Below are positions 1 through 8,270 of a stretch of 64,000 nucleotides of DNA, piece by piece. The translations under genes and the position numbers were made by a program. Source of the DNA: Bacteroidota bacterium (GTDB lineage: Bacteria; Bacteroidota; Bacteroidia; Chitinophagales; Chitinophagaceae); contig JAFDXO010000182.1 in assembly GCA_018267925.1 (NCBI GenBank), forward strand, positions 62,001 to 126,000. The letters are read 5' to 3'. Positions within the stretch are counted from its first letter, which is position 1. Every line of letters begins with the position of its first letter. A model generated the notes under the pieces. That model had not been told where the DNA came from, searched no databases, and worked only from the letters and a program-made list of their open reading frames with translations.

Positions 1-1
1 T

Positions 2-691
2 GTTTTTGCTATTTATTTTAATGGTTCACAAGCCGCAGACATCCCATTTTTGCCCTATTTTTTGGGTGCTATTTCTACCTCCGTGCTATTGCAATTAAGT
101 TCGGTTGAAAAGGGACATCGTAAGGCTTTGGACATTATGCGAAATATGGGAATTGTTTTAGCCGACGTAGTTTTTCCTTTATTTTTCTTCTTGCTTTTTT
201 TTCGTGAAGAGTTGTTTTCAGTAGTGCTGAGTCCAAAATATTTATCTTCTGTTCCGGTTTTTACGGTAGCTATTTTTTCACTTCCGTTGCGAGCTTATAA
301 TTACACTACCTTATTGCAACATTTACATCGAGGAGACCTTATCAATCGCGGTGCTTTAATAGATCTATCCGTTACGCTTTGTTTGGTATATCCTTGTTAT
401 CACGTATGGGGTTTGCCCGGAGTTCCATTTAGTTTTGTATTGGCTACTTATGTGCAAGTTGGATTTTATGTGTACCATATTCAACGGATTTTACACACTT
501 CGATTACTGCTTTTTTACCTTTAAAAAATTGGATAAAAAAGATGTTTGTAATGGCAATCTTGTTTTTTTCAGTGCATTATATTTCCCTAACAACACTTCA
601 TTCAATTTCGATCTTGATAGTGGGATTAGTGTTATTTATGTTTACGGTTATTGTTTCTTTTTTCTGGGACAGAAGAAAATTGCTTCGTTAA
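2..691 (+). CDS. Polysaccharide/oligosaccharide flippase, C-terminal part (5' truncated by window)
   Basis: The reading frame is open from base 2, so the gene starts outside the window; the first visible alternative start (TTG at 50) is internal. The visible part of about 229 residues is very hydrophobic, with some six membrane segments separated by short charged loops. This is the pattern of the C-terminal half of MATE/MOP-superfamily Wzx-type flippases, which move lipid-linked sugars across the inner membrane. No single diagnostic motif is visible, so the assignment rests on topology and on the neighbouring methyltransferase, which would suit a surface-glycan locus. It converges with the methyltransferase and the stop codons overlap by 4 bp. 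Confidence 0.6.
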   Translation, partial: VFAIYFNGSQAADIPFLPYFLGAISTSVLLQLSSVEKGHRKALDIMRNMGIVLADVVFPLFFFLLFFREELFSVVLSPKYLSSVPVFTVAIFSLPLRAYNYTTLLQHLHRGDLINRGALIDLSVTLCLVYPCYHVWGLPGVPFSFVLATYVQVGFYVYHIQRILHTSITAFLPLKNWIKKMFVMAILFFSVHYISLTTLHSISILIVGLVLFMFTVIVSFFWDRRKLLR

Positions 692-1599
692 CCTTTTTTT
701 GTTTGGGTAGCAATTAAACGATAGGCGCGTTTACCAGTTAAGTAAATGATGGGTTGTTCAATTATTTGATAAAGCCAAAGTGGGAGAAATCGAAAAGCAC
801 TTTGGATTCCCATTTTCACCAACAGTTTACTATTAAAAATTCTTATGAAAGGGAAATTATCGGTAGGAAAGAGATTGCATATTTTGGCTTCGGTGAAAGA
901 GTGTAAATGGGCATTGTGTGGTGTCTCTTTATTGCAATGGATGCAGAGAGAAGTGCGTATCAGCTCGTTGTAAGGAGTGGTAATAATCAGTTTTCCTCCG
1001 GGTTTTAACACTTGGAAAAGGGCGTGCACAAAGGCTTTGGGGTCAGGAACATGTTCTATAATTTCAGAGGCTACAATACAGTCTATGGAATTGGCGGCAA
1101 AGGGTAAGGCAAAAACATCGGCGACTAAGGCTTCGTGTGAAGGGTGGGGGATCGTTTTTTTAGCCCTGATAGGATTGATGTCTGAAATGTCCATGCTAAT
1201 AACCTTTCTACCTTTTGGGGTAAGCATTTTTGCTAACCAAGCTCCTCCACAACCTACGTCTAAAATCCATTCTGCAGCAAGCGGAATTTGATGTAGAATT
1301 TGTTGATGCAAACGATTTATTTCAGCTAATTCAATCGTATTTTTCGATGTTTCGGTGTAATCATAAACGGCAGCATCAAGTTGATAATGTGCTTTGTAGT
1401 CAAAGGGTTCAAAAGTATCTGAAGACGTATTTGATTCGGAGAGTTTAGTTGTAGGAGGAAGTAAAATAGGTACTCCTTCTTTAAATGGAAACGAATCTTG
1501 GTGAAACTCGTCACTCAGGGTATTGCTTTGCTCATGAAAATAGAGTGGTGTCTTTAATGTAGGATGCACCAATAGTTGAAGAAACGACAACGAAGCCAT
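688..1599 (-). CDS. Class I SAM-dependent methyltransferase with degenerate Trm112-like N-terminus
   Basis: The SAM-binding glycine motif LDVGCGGAWLAKML is followed by an acidic beta-2 end (ISMDIS) and a PGGKLIITTPY post-motif, typical of Methyltransf_11-type enzymes. A CIHC...HAHLHSF-like segment follows, common in glycan or lipid methyltransferases of this group. The first 50 residues (LLVHPTLKTPLYF... FPFKEGVPILLP) resemble a Trm112/UPF0434 zinc-ribbon, but the cysteines are missing. The ATG at 1599 is preferred over the upstream start at 1647 because a TATCTTTG -7 box lies at 1611-1604, between the two. The substrate is unknown; a sugar or lipid is plausible given the adjacent flippase. 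Confidence 0.75.
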   Translation of the reverse strand: MASLSFLQLLVHPTLKTPLYFHEQSNTLSDEFHQDSFPFKEGVPILLPPTTKLSESNTSSDTFEPFDYKAHYQLDAAVYDYTETSKNTIELAEINRLHQQILHQIPLAAEWILDVGCGGAWLAKMLTPKGRKVISMDISDINPIRAKKTIPHPSHEALVADVFALPFAANSIDCIVASEIIEHVPDPKAFVHALFQVLKPGGKLIITTPYNELIRTSLCIHCNKETPHNAHLHSFTEAKICNLFPTDNFPFIRIFNSKLLVKMGIQSAFRFLPLWLYQIIEQPIIYLTGKRAYRLIATQTKKG

Positions 1600-1603
1600 T
1601 GAG

Positions 1604-1611
1604 CAAAGATA
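1604..1611 (-). promoter_or_regulatory. Bacteroidota -7 box TATCTTTG
   Basis: This is a perfect TAnnTTTG match on the minus strand, ending four bases before the ATG of the methyltransferase. If it is used, the transcript would begin at or next to the start codon (leaderless). No clear -33 TTG was found. Confidence 0.5.
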
Positions 1612-1681
1612 TACTTTGGTGAATGTGAAGCATATAATTATGACCATGACATTTTAGTAGTTTTATGAAAAATTTATTTGC

Positions 1682-2659
1682 TTGAAGACGAGCAGAGCAA
1701 CGCCTCATCAGGTCAACAACACTGGATTTACTTCTATCAGTAACACGGAAGGAGCAAGGCTTACAAACGCTGACGGAACGCTCAATATGCGTAAAACCGG
1801 ATTGCCACCATGGGAGTTAATTAGCATTTATCATACGCTTATCCACATGGATCGGAGGCGGTTTTTTTTGTTTATTTTTTTGTTTTATGCAATAGCGAAT
1901 ATGCTTTTTGCTTGGGGATATGTATTGATCGGAGTGGAGCATTTGGAAGGTGTATCAAATACGGGATCCGATGGCATGAGCGGATTTTTACAAGCTTTCT
2001 TTTTTAGTTCGCAAACTTTGACCACAGTTGGATATGGGCACATTAGCCCTATTGGTATAGCGGCCAATTCATTAGCTGCTGTTGAATCCTTTTTAGGTAT
2101 TCTTTCTTTTGCTTTAGTTACAGGCTTATTATATGGACGATTCACCCGTCCAAAAGCTTATTTAAAGTTTAGCCAACAAGCTGTTATTACTATGCACAAA
2201 GGCTTTCGAGCAATCATGTTTCGATTTGCCAGCAGTAAAAATAATCACTTAACGGACGTAGAAGTGCAATTAAGCCTTGCATTTCATGTTAGAGAAAATG
2301 GACAACGGACCACTCAATTTTTTTCCTTAAAACCGGAAATGTCAAGAATCAATTCTTTAGCACTTAGTTGGACAATTGTGCATGTCATGAATGAGGAAAG
2401 CCCATTTTGGGGAATGAGTTGGACAGAAATGCAAAATGTCCAATTTGAGTTATTGGTTTTTGTAAAAGGGTTTGATGATCATTTTTCAAATCAGGTTCAA
2501 CAACGAACATCATATACAGTAAATGAAGTTATTTATGGAGCCCGATTTTTACCGACTTTCAGACGATCAGACGATGGTAAAACAACCTTTCTGGAGTTGG
2601 ATAAAATTAGCCTTTATGAAGTAGTGCCATTAGCAGAAGAATTTACTGCAACTGAATGA
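1682..2659 (+). CDS. Inward-rectifier (Kir/KirBac-type) potassium channel
   Basis: A slide-helix region (ISIYHTLIHMDRRRFF) is followed by TM1, a pore helix, the selectivity filter TTVGYG (about residue 117) and TM2. A C-terminal cytoplasmic immunoglobulin-like domain of about 175 residues completes the KirBac layout, and the length of 325 aa is normal. The conserved N-terminal stretch GARLTNADGTLN lies upstream of the first in-frame ATG (1787), so translation must begin earlier; the TTG at 1682 is the best candidate. An ATG at 1665 is in another frame and stops at once. It would conduct K+ across the inner membrane. Divergent from the methyltransferase. Confidence 0.88.
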   Translation: MKTSRATPHQVNNTGFTSISNTEGARLTNADGTLNMRKTGLPPWELISIYHTLIHMDRRRFFLFIFLFYAIANMLFAWGYVLIGVEHLEGVSNTGSDGMSGFLQAFFFSSQTLTTVGYGHISPIGIAANSLAAVESFLGILSFALVTGLLYGRFTRPKAYLKFSQQAVITMHKGFRAIMFRFASSKNNHLTDVEVQLSLAFHVRENGQRTTQFFSLKPEMSRINSLALSWTIVHVMNEESPFWGMSWTEMQNVQFELLVFVKGFDDHFSNQVQQRTSYTVNEVIYGARFLPTFRRSDDGKTTFLELDKISLYEVVPLAEEFTATE

Positions 2660-2737
2660 TAATACACTAATCTAATTGAGTTTTCTTTCTTTTCCATTTA
2701 TCTCTATTACCTTAGCAAACAGTATTTCAAAGAATTC

Positions 2738-3739
2738 ATGCGAAAGAAAAAAATTGCGTTGCTTGCAGGCGGCTATTCAGGAGAATATGTGATCTCTATA
2801 CAAACTGCTAACACTATTGAAAAGAACTTAGACCAAAATGTTTATCAGGTTTATAAAATTGTGGTAACACGTGAGGGTTGGTGGCATCAAACACCAGAAG
2901 GGATAAAAGTGGCTGTTAATAAAAATGATTTCAGTCTAATGATCGGACAAGAATCTGTTCATTTTGATTGTGCTTTTATAGCCATTCATGGTACACCGGG
3001 CGAGGACGGTAAAATTCAAGGATATCTTGACATGTTGCAAATACCATACACCACTTGCAACTCCATAGTTTCGGCTCTTACTTTTAATAAAAGCTATTGC
3101 AATAAAGTAGTCAAGGATTTTAAAGTAGTCAACATTGCCAATTCAGTACACCTGATCAAAGGGGAGGCATTTAATGTGGGTACTATTGTTGAACACTTAA
3201 GATTTCCTCTGTTTGTAAAACCCAATGAAAGTGGCTCCAGTCTTGGAGTTAGCAAAGTGAAAACAGTAGCTGAGTTGTTGCCGGCTATTGAAAAAGCCTT
3301 TAATGAAGACAACCAAGTTCTGATTGAAGAATTTATAGAAGGAAGGGAATTGACGATAGGGGTTTATCGAATAAATGGTAGCTTGAATACCTTACCTCCT
3401 ACGGAAATTGTAAGTAAAAATGAATTCTTTGATTACGAAGCAAAATATACGCCTGGTGTAACTAATGAAATAACACCAGCACTTATTTCTGATGATATTC
3501 TTGAAAAACTTAGTAACACAGCCGGATATATATACCGCCACTTGAACTGTAGAGGCGTAGTTCGTATGGATTTTATTCTTCAAAAAGAAACTAACAAACT
3601 ATTTTTTCTGGAAGTAAATACAATGCCCGGACAGAGTGAAAACAGCATTGTACCTCAACAAGTACTTGCCGCTGGACAAACTTTAATTGACTTTTATGGG
3701 GCACTTGTAGAAGATTGTTTAAAAACAAGTTTGACTTAA
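2738..3739 (+). CDS. ddl: D-alanine--D-alanine ligase
   Basis: An ATP-grasp enzyme that joins two D-alanines for peptidoglycan stem peptides in the cytoplasm. Visible motifs are the N-terminal LAGGYSGEYVIS loop, HGTPGEDG (about residues 84-91), KPNESGSSLGVSKV (ATP-binding loop) and the metal-binding EVNTMPGQS near residue 292. At 333 aa it is full length. A near-consensus -7 box TACCTTAG lies at 2708-2715, about 22 bases upstream of the ATG. It is followed 33 bp later by the PASTA gene, suggesting a cell-wall-linked cluster. Confidence 0.95.
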   Translation: MRKKKIALLAGGYSGEYVISIQTANTIEKNLDQNVYQVYKIVVTREGWWHQTPEGIKVAVNKNDFSLMIGQESVHFDCAFIAIHGTPGEDGKIQGYLDMLQIPYTTCNSIVSALTFNKSYCNKVVKDFKVVNIANSVHLIKGEAFNVGTIVEHLRFPLFVKPNESGSSLGVSKVKTVAELLPAIEKAFNEDNQVLIEEFIEGRELTIGVYRINGSLNTLPPTEIVSKNEFFDYEAKYTPGVTNEITPALISDDILEKLSNTAGYIYRHLNCRGVVRMDFILQKETNKLFFLEVNTMPGQSENSIVPQQVLAAGQTLIDFYGALVEDCLKTSLT

Positions 3740-3752
3740 ACTTATTACATTA

Positions 3753-3760
3753 CATCTTTG
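3753..3760 (+). promoter_or_regulatory. Probable -7 box CATCTTTG upstream of PASTA gene
   Basis: One mismatch from TAnnTTTG, ending 12 bases before the ATG at 3773. It overlaps the alternative TTG start at 3758 and therefore favours the ATG. Confidence 0.35.
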
Positions 3761-3772
3761 CCGTTTTGGCTT

Positions 3773-4606
3773 ATGGCTCAGGGACTGAAAAAATCTTTTC
3801 TTTTTAATTTTCTCGCAGTGCTTATTCTCTGCGGTGTACTGTATTTTTTGTTTTTTGCCAGTTTGGGTATTATAACACAACATGGACAAGAGTCTAAGGT
3901 ACCCAACTTGGTTGGAAAAAACCTAAAAGAAGCTCGAGCAGTTTTAGAAAAACTTGGCTTTGAGGTTGATGTGGATTCATCTTATGAACCAGATAAAAAA
4001 CCCTTTGTCATATTGTCACAAATGCCTGATGTCAATGCAACTGTGAAAGTAGGAAGGTCCATTTTTTTGACCGTAAACAAAGCGGAACCTCCTATGACCC
4101 CCATGCCTAAACTTACCGATCTTTCTTATCGAAGTGCAGTCTTGATTCTAAATAGCAGCCGTTTAGTGCTGGGTGATACGCTGCATCGCCCTGACTTTGC
4201 AAAAGGTACCGTCCTCGACATGCTGTTCAAGGGCAAACCTATTAAAGCAGGTGATATGGTGCCGCAAGGCAGCAAAATTGATTTGGTGATAGGAGAAGGT
4301 TTTGGAAATGTAGAATCAAATGTGCCTGATGTCATTGGCATGAGTGCTGATGAAGGAATCGCGATTCTCAATGGAAATGGACTTACCGTGACCACCATTT
4401 GGGATGGTGCTATTGTTGATTCTGCCAGTGCTATCATTTACAATCAAACGCCTTCACCGTTTAACGAATTGGATGTACCAAACAGAATTAAAGAAGGGGA
4501 TGTGATTGACATTCGCATCAAGCAAGATCCTACCAGTGATGAAATGGAAAACAATAGAAGACCGGCAAACAACGTTAATCCTCCGGCTACACCGCCAACA
4601 CCATGA
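3773..4606 (+). CDS. PASTA-domain membrane-anchored protein without kinase domain
   Basis: One N-terminal transmembrane helix (about residues 8-33) is followed by three PASTA repeats, each opening with a P(N/K/D)-(L/V)-x-G-like motif: VPNLVGKNLKEA, MPKLTDLSYRSA and VPDVIGMSADEG. A short proline/asparagine-rich tail ends the protein. PASTA domains bind peptidoglycan or muropeptides in Ser/Thr kinases and PBPs. Here no kinase is attached, and the next gene upstream is ddl, so a periplasmic wall-sensing or wall-anchoring role is inferred. The ATG at 3773 is chosen over the TTG at 3758. Its stop overlaps the next start (ATGA), implying translational coupling. Confidence 0.85.
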   Translation: MAQGLKKSFLFNFLAVLILCGVLYFLFFASLGIITQHGQESKVPNLVGKNLKEARAVLEKLGFEVDVDSSYEPDKKPFVILSQMPDVNATVKVGRSIFLTVNKAEPPMTPMPKLTDLSYRSAVLILNSSRLVLGDTLHRPDFAKGTVLDMLFKGKPIKAGDMVPQGSKIDLVIGEGFGNVESNVPDVIGMSADEGIAILNGNGLTVTTIWDGAIVDSASAIIYNQTPSPFNELDVPNRIKEGDVIDIRIKQDPTSDEMENNRRPANNVNPPATPPTP

Positions 4607-6444
4607 AAATAAGATTTGTATTTGCTTTCCTTTTTTTTGCACATCTAAATTCTTTGCAGGCTCAAGAATTTATTGCTCCATTAAATTTTAATCCATGGGT
4701 TAAAACGAAAACAGCAACATTATTTGCAAAAAAATCAACCGCATTAACACTTCCTTTCTTTGATGATTTTACCGGCTATGATCCGATTCCGGACAATGCC
4801 AAATGGATGGATCGAAGCACTTATGTCAACAACACCATGGGCTGGAATCCCATTAGTCGTGGAGTAGTTACTTTCGATGCTTTGAATGCACAGGGAGCAC
4901 CCTATGATTCCATAAACCCATTTCATTTGCTTTATGCTGACAGCTTAACTTCCCAACCTATTGACTTAAGTATAAACTCGCCCGGAGATAGTATTTATTT
5001 AAGCTTCTTTTTTCAGCCCCAAGGAAATGGATTTGCACCCGATAAGCCTGATTCGTTGATGCTTTATTTTAAAAACTCGGCAGATAAATGGATAAAGGTT
5101 TGGGCAACTACCGATACCACCTTGCGCCCTTTTAAACAAGCCATGATTCCTGTAACGGACAATTCATTTTTTCATGCCGGTTTTCAATTTCGATTCGTCA
5201 ACAAAGCAAGCATAAACCTCAACGATGACATTTGGAATGTAGATTATGTGCGCATGTACACGGGCCGAAACGTCAATGATACAGCTATCAACGATATTAC
5301 TACTACCATTCAACCAACTAACTTGTTGAATGACCTTACCTCAATGCCATATCGCCATTTTGTAGCGAATACAATTAAAGAATTAGCTACTCAACATAGT
5401 TTTTGGGGAATGAATTGGTATAATACACAACAATCAGTTGTTTATGGCTATCAAGCTCGCGAAGCTATTTCAAATACTACTTTATTTTCCGGCACACTCA
5501 ACAACGGAGTTTTGGGCACTTACGCTTCTAATCAATATACATTTCCTACTTATTCACCCAACTTTACTGCCGGAAACCCTTACCAGCTTGTGGTCTTCGA
5601 AAACAAATATTTTTTGGGAAACCCCGCAGCATCCGACCCTAAAATCAATGACACCATAATTTTTCGACAAATTTTCGACAACTATTTGGCTTATGATGAC
5701 GGAACTGCAGAAAAAAGTTATTTCCTTAAACAGTTTGCCACCTTACCTGCAAAAACAGCTATTGAATTTCACTTGAATCAGCCCGATACGCTCCGAGGAA
5801 TTGCTATATACTTTGGCAGACAAGTTCCTATGGCTTTCAGTAAATTTTTTGATGTAACCGTTTATGGAGATATAGCTGTGAATGGTGGATCGAATAAAAT
5901 CCTTTATACAAACCCGACTTCCTATTTACCGGGATATGTTGACACCATTAATCATTTTTGGAATTATCGTTTTGATACACCGGTTGCCTTACCAGCCGGA
6001 ACTTTTTATATAGGCACTACACAACCGGCACAAAGCGGAAGTGATAGTTTGTATTTTGGATTAGATGTAAATAGAGTAGGTGGAAATCATCTTTATGTGG
6101 ATTATCAAGGCTTTTGGCAACCCAGTGTGGTGCAAGGGGCATTGATGATTCGTCCATTGTTAGGTCAACCTATTATTGGCACAGATGTACAAAAAATTGC
6201 TTCAGCCAAACAAATAGATTGGTCTGTTTTTCCCAATCCGACAAACCAAAAAATCCAATTCTCTCTTCCCTTAAACCAACACTATCTCATGCAGATATTA
6301 GATTTGCAAGGTAAAATATTAATAACCCAAGAAGTGCAAAATGAGAAATGGATTGATATTTCAACACTTGCGCCGGGCGTATATTTCGCTCGCTTGTTAG
6401 ACAATATGCTCATTTCAGAACCAAAGAAAATTGTAAAATATTGA
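4603..6444 (+). CDS. Secreted protein with T9SS type A C-terminal sorting domain
   Basis: A Sec signal peptide (ending near SLQAQ, residue 20) is followed by about 500 residues of beta-rich extracellular sequence with no recognised catalytic motif. The C-terminal 75 residues form a classic type A sorting domain: WSVFPNPTNQKIQF, a DLQGK turn, LAPGVYFARL and a basic KKIVKY end. The protein is predicted to cross the outer membrane by the type IX system and be attached to, or released from, the surface. Its start overlaps the PASTA gene stop by 4 bp, so the two are probably co-translated. Confidence 0.85.
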   Translation: MKIRFVFAFLFFAHLNSLQAQEFIAPLNFNPWVKTKTATLFAKKSTALTLPFFDDFTGYDPIPDNAKWMDRSTYVNNTMGWNPISRGVVTFDALNAQGAPYDSINPFHLLYADSLTSQPIDLSINSPGDSIYLSFFFQPQGNGFAPDKPDSLMLYFKNSADKWIKVWATTDTTLRPFKQAMIPVTDNSFFHAGFQFRFVNKASINLNDDIWNVDYVRMYTGRNVNDTAINDITTTIQPTNLLNDLTSMPYRHFVANTIKELATQHSFWGMNWYNTQQSVVYGYQAREAISNTTLFSGTLNNGVLGTYASNQYTFPTYSPNFTAGNPYQLVVFENKYFLGNPAASDPKINDTIIFRQIFDNYLAYDDGTAEKSYFLKQFATLPAKTAIEFHLNQPDTLRGIAIYFGRQVPMAFSKFFDVTVYGDIAVNGGSNKILYTNPTSYLPGYVDTINHFWNYRFDTPVALPAGTFYIGTTQPAQSGSDSLYFGLDVNRVGGNHLYVDYQGFWQPSVVQGALMIRPLLGQPIIGTDVQKIASAKQIDWSVFPNPTNQKIQFSLPLNQHYLMQILDLQGKILITQEVQNEKWIDISTLAPGVYFARLLDNMLISEPKKIVKY

Positions 6445-6447
6445 ATC

Positions 6448-6765
6448 ATGCAAACTATAACTGTTGAAGAGCTTAAATCAAGATTAGATGCCGGCGAAAA
6501 GCTAAATGTAATTGATGTTCGTGAACCCAATGAACATGCACAATTCAATATTGGCGGGACATTGATACCACTTGGTCAAATAATGTCTATGCAAATAGAT
6601 GACCTAAATGGATTGGAAGATCAGGAATTAATCGTGTATTGCCGGTCTGGAAATCGTAGTGCACAAGCGTGTTTGTTTTTGGAAACAATGGGATTTAAAC
6701 ATTGTATCAATTTGATGGGAGGAATGAATGCTTGGGAAGACCAATTTGGAAATAAAAATGCCTAA
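6448..6765 (+). CDS. Rhodanese-like domain protein
   Basis: A single-domain rhodanese of 105 aa. The substrate-binding DVREPNEHAQFNI stretch and the active-site loop YCRSGNRS, whose cysteine (about residue 70) carries the persulfide, are both intact. It probably handles sulfane sulfur in the cytoplasm; the physiological acceptor is unknown. It begins 3 bp after the T9SS cargo gene. Confidence 0.9.
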   Translation: MQTITVEELKSRLDAGEKLNVIDVREPNEHAQFNIGGTLIPLGQIMSMQIDDLNGLEDQELIVYCRSGNRSAQACLFLETMGFKHCINLMGGMNAWEDQFGNKNA

Positions 6766-6806
6766 GTATTTAAATCTATCTTTTGCCTGATTGAAGTTTA
6801 TTAAAG

Positions 6807-7388
6807 ATGCACGAAATAGAACCATACTTTAATTGGAGCCATTTATATAATGCAGCCGAAGACGAACGATCTCCATTTTATGGAAATGAACATAGTGAGT
6901 TTGAGTTTTCCAACACTATTTACAATTACTATATTCACCCACAATGGGATGAATTTGGTAGTCGAACGCTTTATTTGAAAATTCTTTTTGCCGATTATGA
7001 TCTCAATTTTGCCATCATTGAATTGATTGGCGAATGGAATGATGCCATTGAGAACGACATCATGCAGCTCAAAAGATCCGTCATTGACCTGTTAATTTCA
7101 GAAGGCATTTTTAAGTTTATTCTCATTGCAGAAAATGTCCTCAATTTCCATAGTAGCGATGCCGAATATTATGAGGAATGGTATGAAGATATTAAGGATG
7201 AAGGCGGTTGGATTGTTGCCATCAATATGCCCGAACATACCCAACATGATTTTCAGAAATTGCACTTAGATCGTTATATTCATTTCCTTCAAAATGAAAA
7301 TTGGCGCACCTTTCAGCCTCTTCATTTCTTTCAGGTTATAGATAATACTATGCTGAGAATAGATTCCGGAAACGAAAAGATAAATTAA
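6807..7388 (+). CDS. Conserved hypothetical protein, acidic and cytoplasmic
   Basis: A 193-residue protein with no signal peptide or membrane segment, rich in Trp, Tyr, Asp and Glu. It has alternating beta and helix segments, including a central FILIAENVLNFH strand and an acidic EYYEEWYEDIKDEGGW turn. I do not recognise the family. The real codon pattern, good spacing and colinear position after the rhodanese support a gene. A near -7 box (TATCTTTTG) precedes it by about 22 bases. Confidence 0.65.
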   Translation: MHEIEPYFNWSHLYNAAEDERSPFYGNEHSEFEFSNTIYNYYIHPQWDEFGSRTLYLKILFADYDLNFAIIELIGEWNDAIENDIMQLKRSVIDLLISEGIFKFILIAENVLNFHSSDAEYYEEWYEDIKDEGGWIVAINMPEHTQHDFQKLHLDRYIHFLQNENWRTFQPLHFFQVIDNTMLRIDSGNEKIN

Positions 7389-7446
7389 ATGTACAACACA
7401 GAAAGAAAGTTATTTTTAAGTCATTTTCTTTTTAAAACTCACGAAT

Positions 7447-7454
7447 TATATTTG
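7447..7454 (+). promoter_or_regulatory. -7 box TATATTTG for sdhCAB
   Basis: A perfect TAnnTTTG element 63 bases before the sdhC ATG, in an AT-rich intergenic stretch. The likely leader is about 55 nt. No exact -33 TTG at ideal spacing. Confidence 0.45.
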
Positions 7455-7517
7455 CACAGTCATTCAGACACGAGCAAATTGTCATAAAAATGTCTGAAAA
7501 AAATCAACCGTATAGCA

Positions 7518-8204
7518 ATGAATTGGAAACACTATTTTACCACTTCTGTAGGACGAAAATTAGTAATGGGCTTCACCGGATTATTTCTCGTTCTTTTTTT
7601 ATTAGTACACTGTTACGTCAATTCCATGATTTTCATTAGTCGAAATGCCTTTAATGCAGCGGCTGATTTTATGGGAACAACGGTTGCTATCCGAATCATG
7701 GAAATAGGACTTTTTGCAGGTATTATCCTCCACATTATTCAAGGATTGATGTTAGCTCGCATGAACAAAGCTAAACGTTCAGTAGGCTATGCCACCAATG
7801 CTACCAATACCAAACAAGTTCCTTGGTATAGTCGCTCTATGACTTTGCTGGGAACTTTAGTAATGTTGTTTTTAATCATGCACATCAGCCATTTTTGGAT
7901 TCCATCACGCATTACCCATGATTTGAACGCTACTAAATTGCCAAATGGGGTAGAAACCCATGATTTGTTTCAAAAAATGCTCGATGTTTTTCAATCTCCT
8001 TTAGTAGTTATTTTATATTTATTAGGCGTAGCTTCTTTGGCTTTCCATCTGTTTCATGGCTTCTTTAGTGCTTGCCAAACAATGGGCTTCACCAGCCATA
8101 AGTACAAGAACTTTTTAAAAGGGTTCGGTATCGTTTTTACGGTGATTGTTTGTTTACTTTTTGCCGCCATGCCAATCTCTATGTACATGGGGTGGGTAGC
8201 TTAG
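7518..8204 (+). CDS. sdhC: Succinate dehydrogenase/fumarate reductase cytochrome b558 subunit
   Basis: Five transmembrane helices carry the conserved heme-ligand histidines (LVHCYVNS, GIILHIIQG, IMHISHFW, AFHLFHGF), the pattern of the single-subunit diheme b558 anchors of complex II. The length of 228 aa is typical. It anchors SdhAB in the inner membrane and passes electrons to or from menaquinone. No separate SdhD is expected for this type. It is the first gene of the sdhCAB operon, 66 bp upstream of sdhA. Confidence 0.92.
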   Translation: MNWKHYFTTSVGRKLVMGFTGLFLVLFLLVHCYVNSMIFISRNAFNAAADFMGTTVAIRIMEIGLFAGIILHIIQGLMLARMNKAKRSVGYATNATNTKQVPWYSRSMTLLGTLVMLFLIMHISHFWIPSRITHDLNATKLPNGVETHDLFQKMLDVFQSPLVVILYLLGVASLAFHLFHGFFSACQTMGFTSHKYKNFLKGFGIVFTVIVCLLFAAMPISMYMGWVA

Positions 8205-8270
8205 AATCGTTGCCACGCCAGCATTTTAAGCTTCTTTATCATTTCTAAAACATTAAACATCTTTTTGAAA

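Noticed and set aside
1665-1687. ATG start for the Kir channel with a frameshift
   Set aside because: The ATG at 1665 stops after six codons. A frameshift is possible, but a TTG start at 1682 explains the conserved N-terminus without one.
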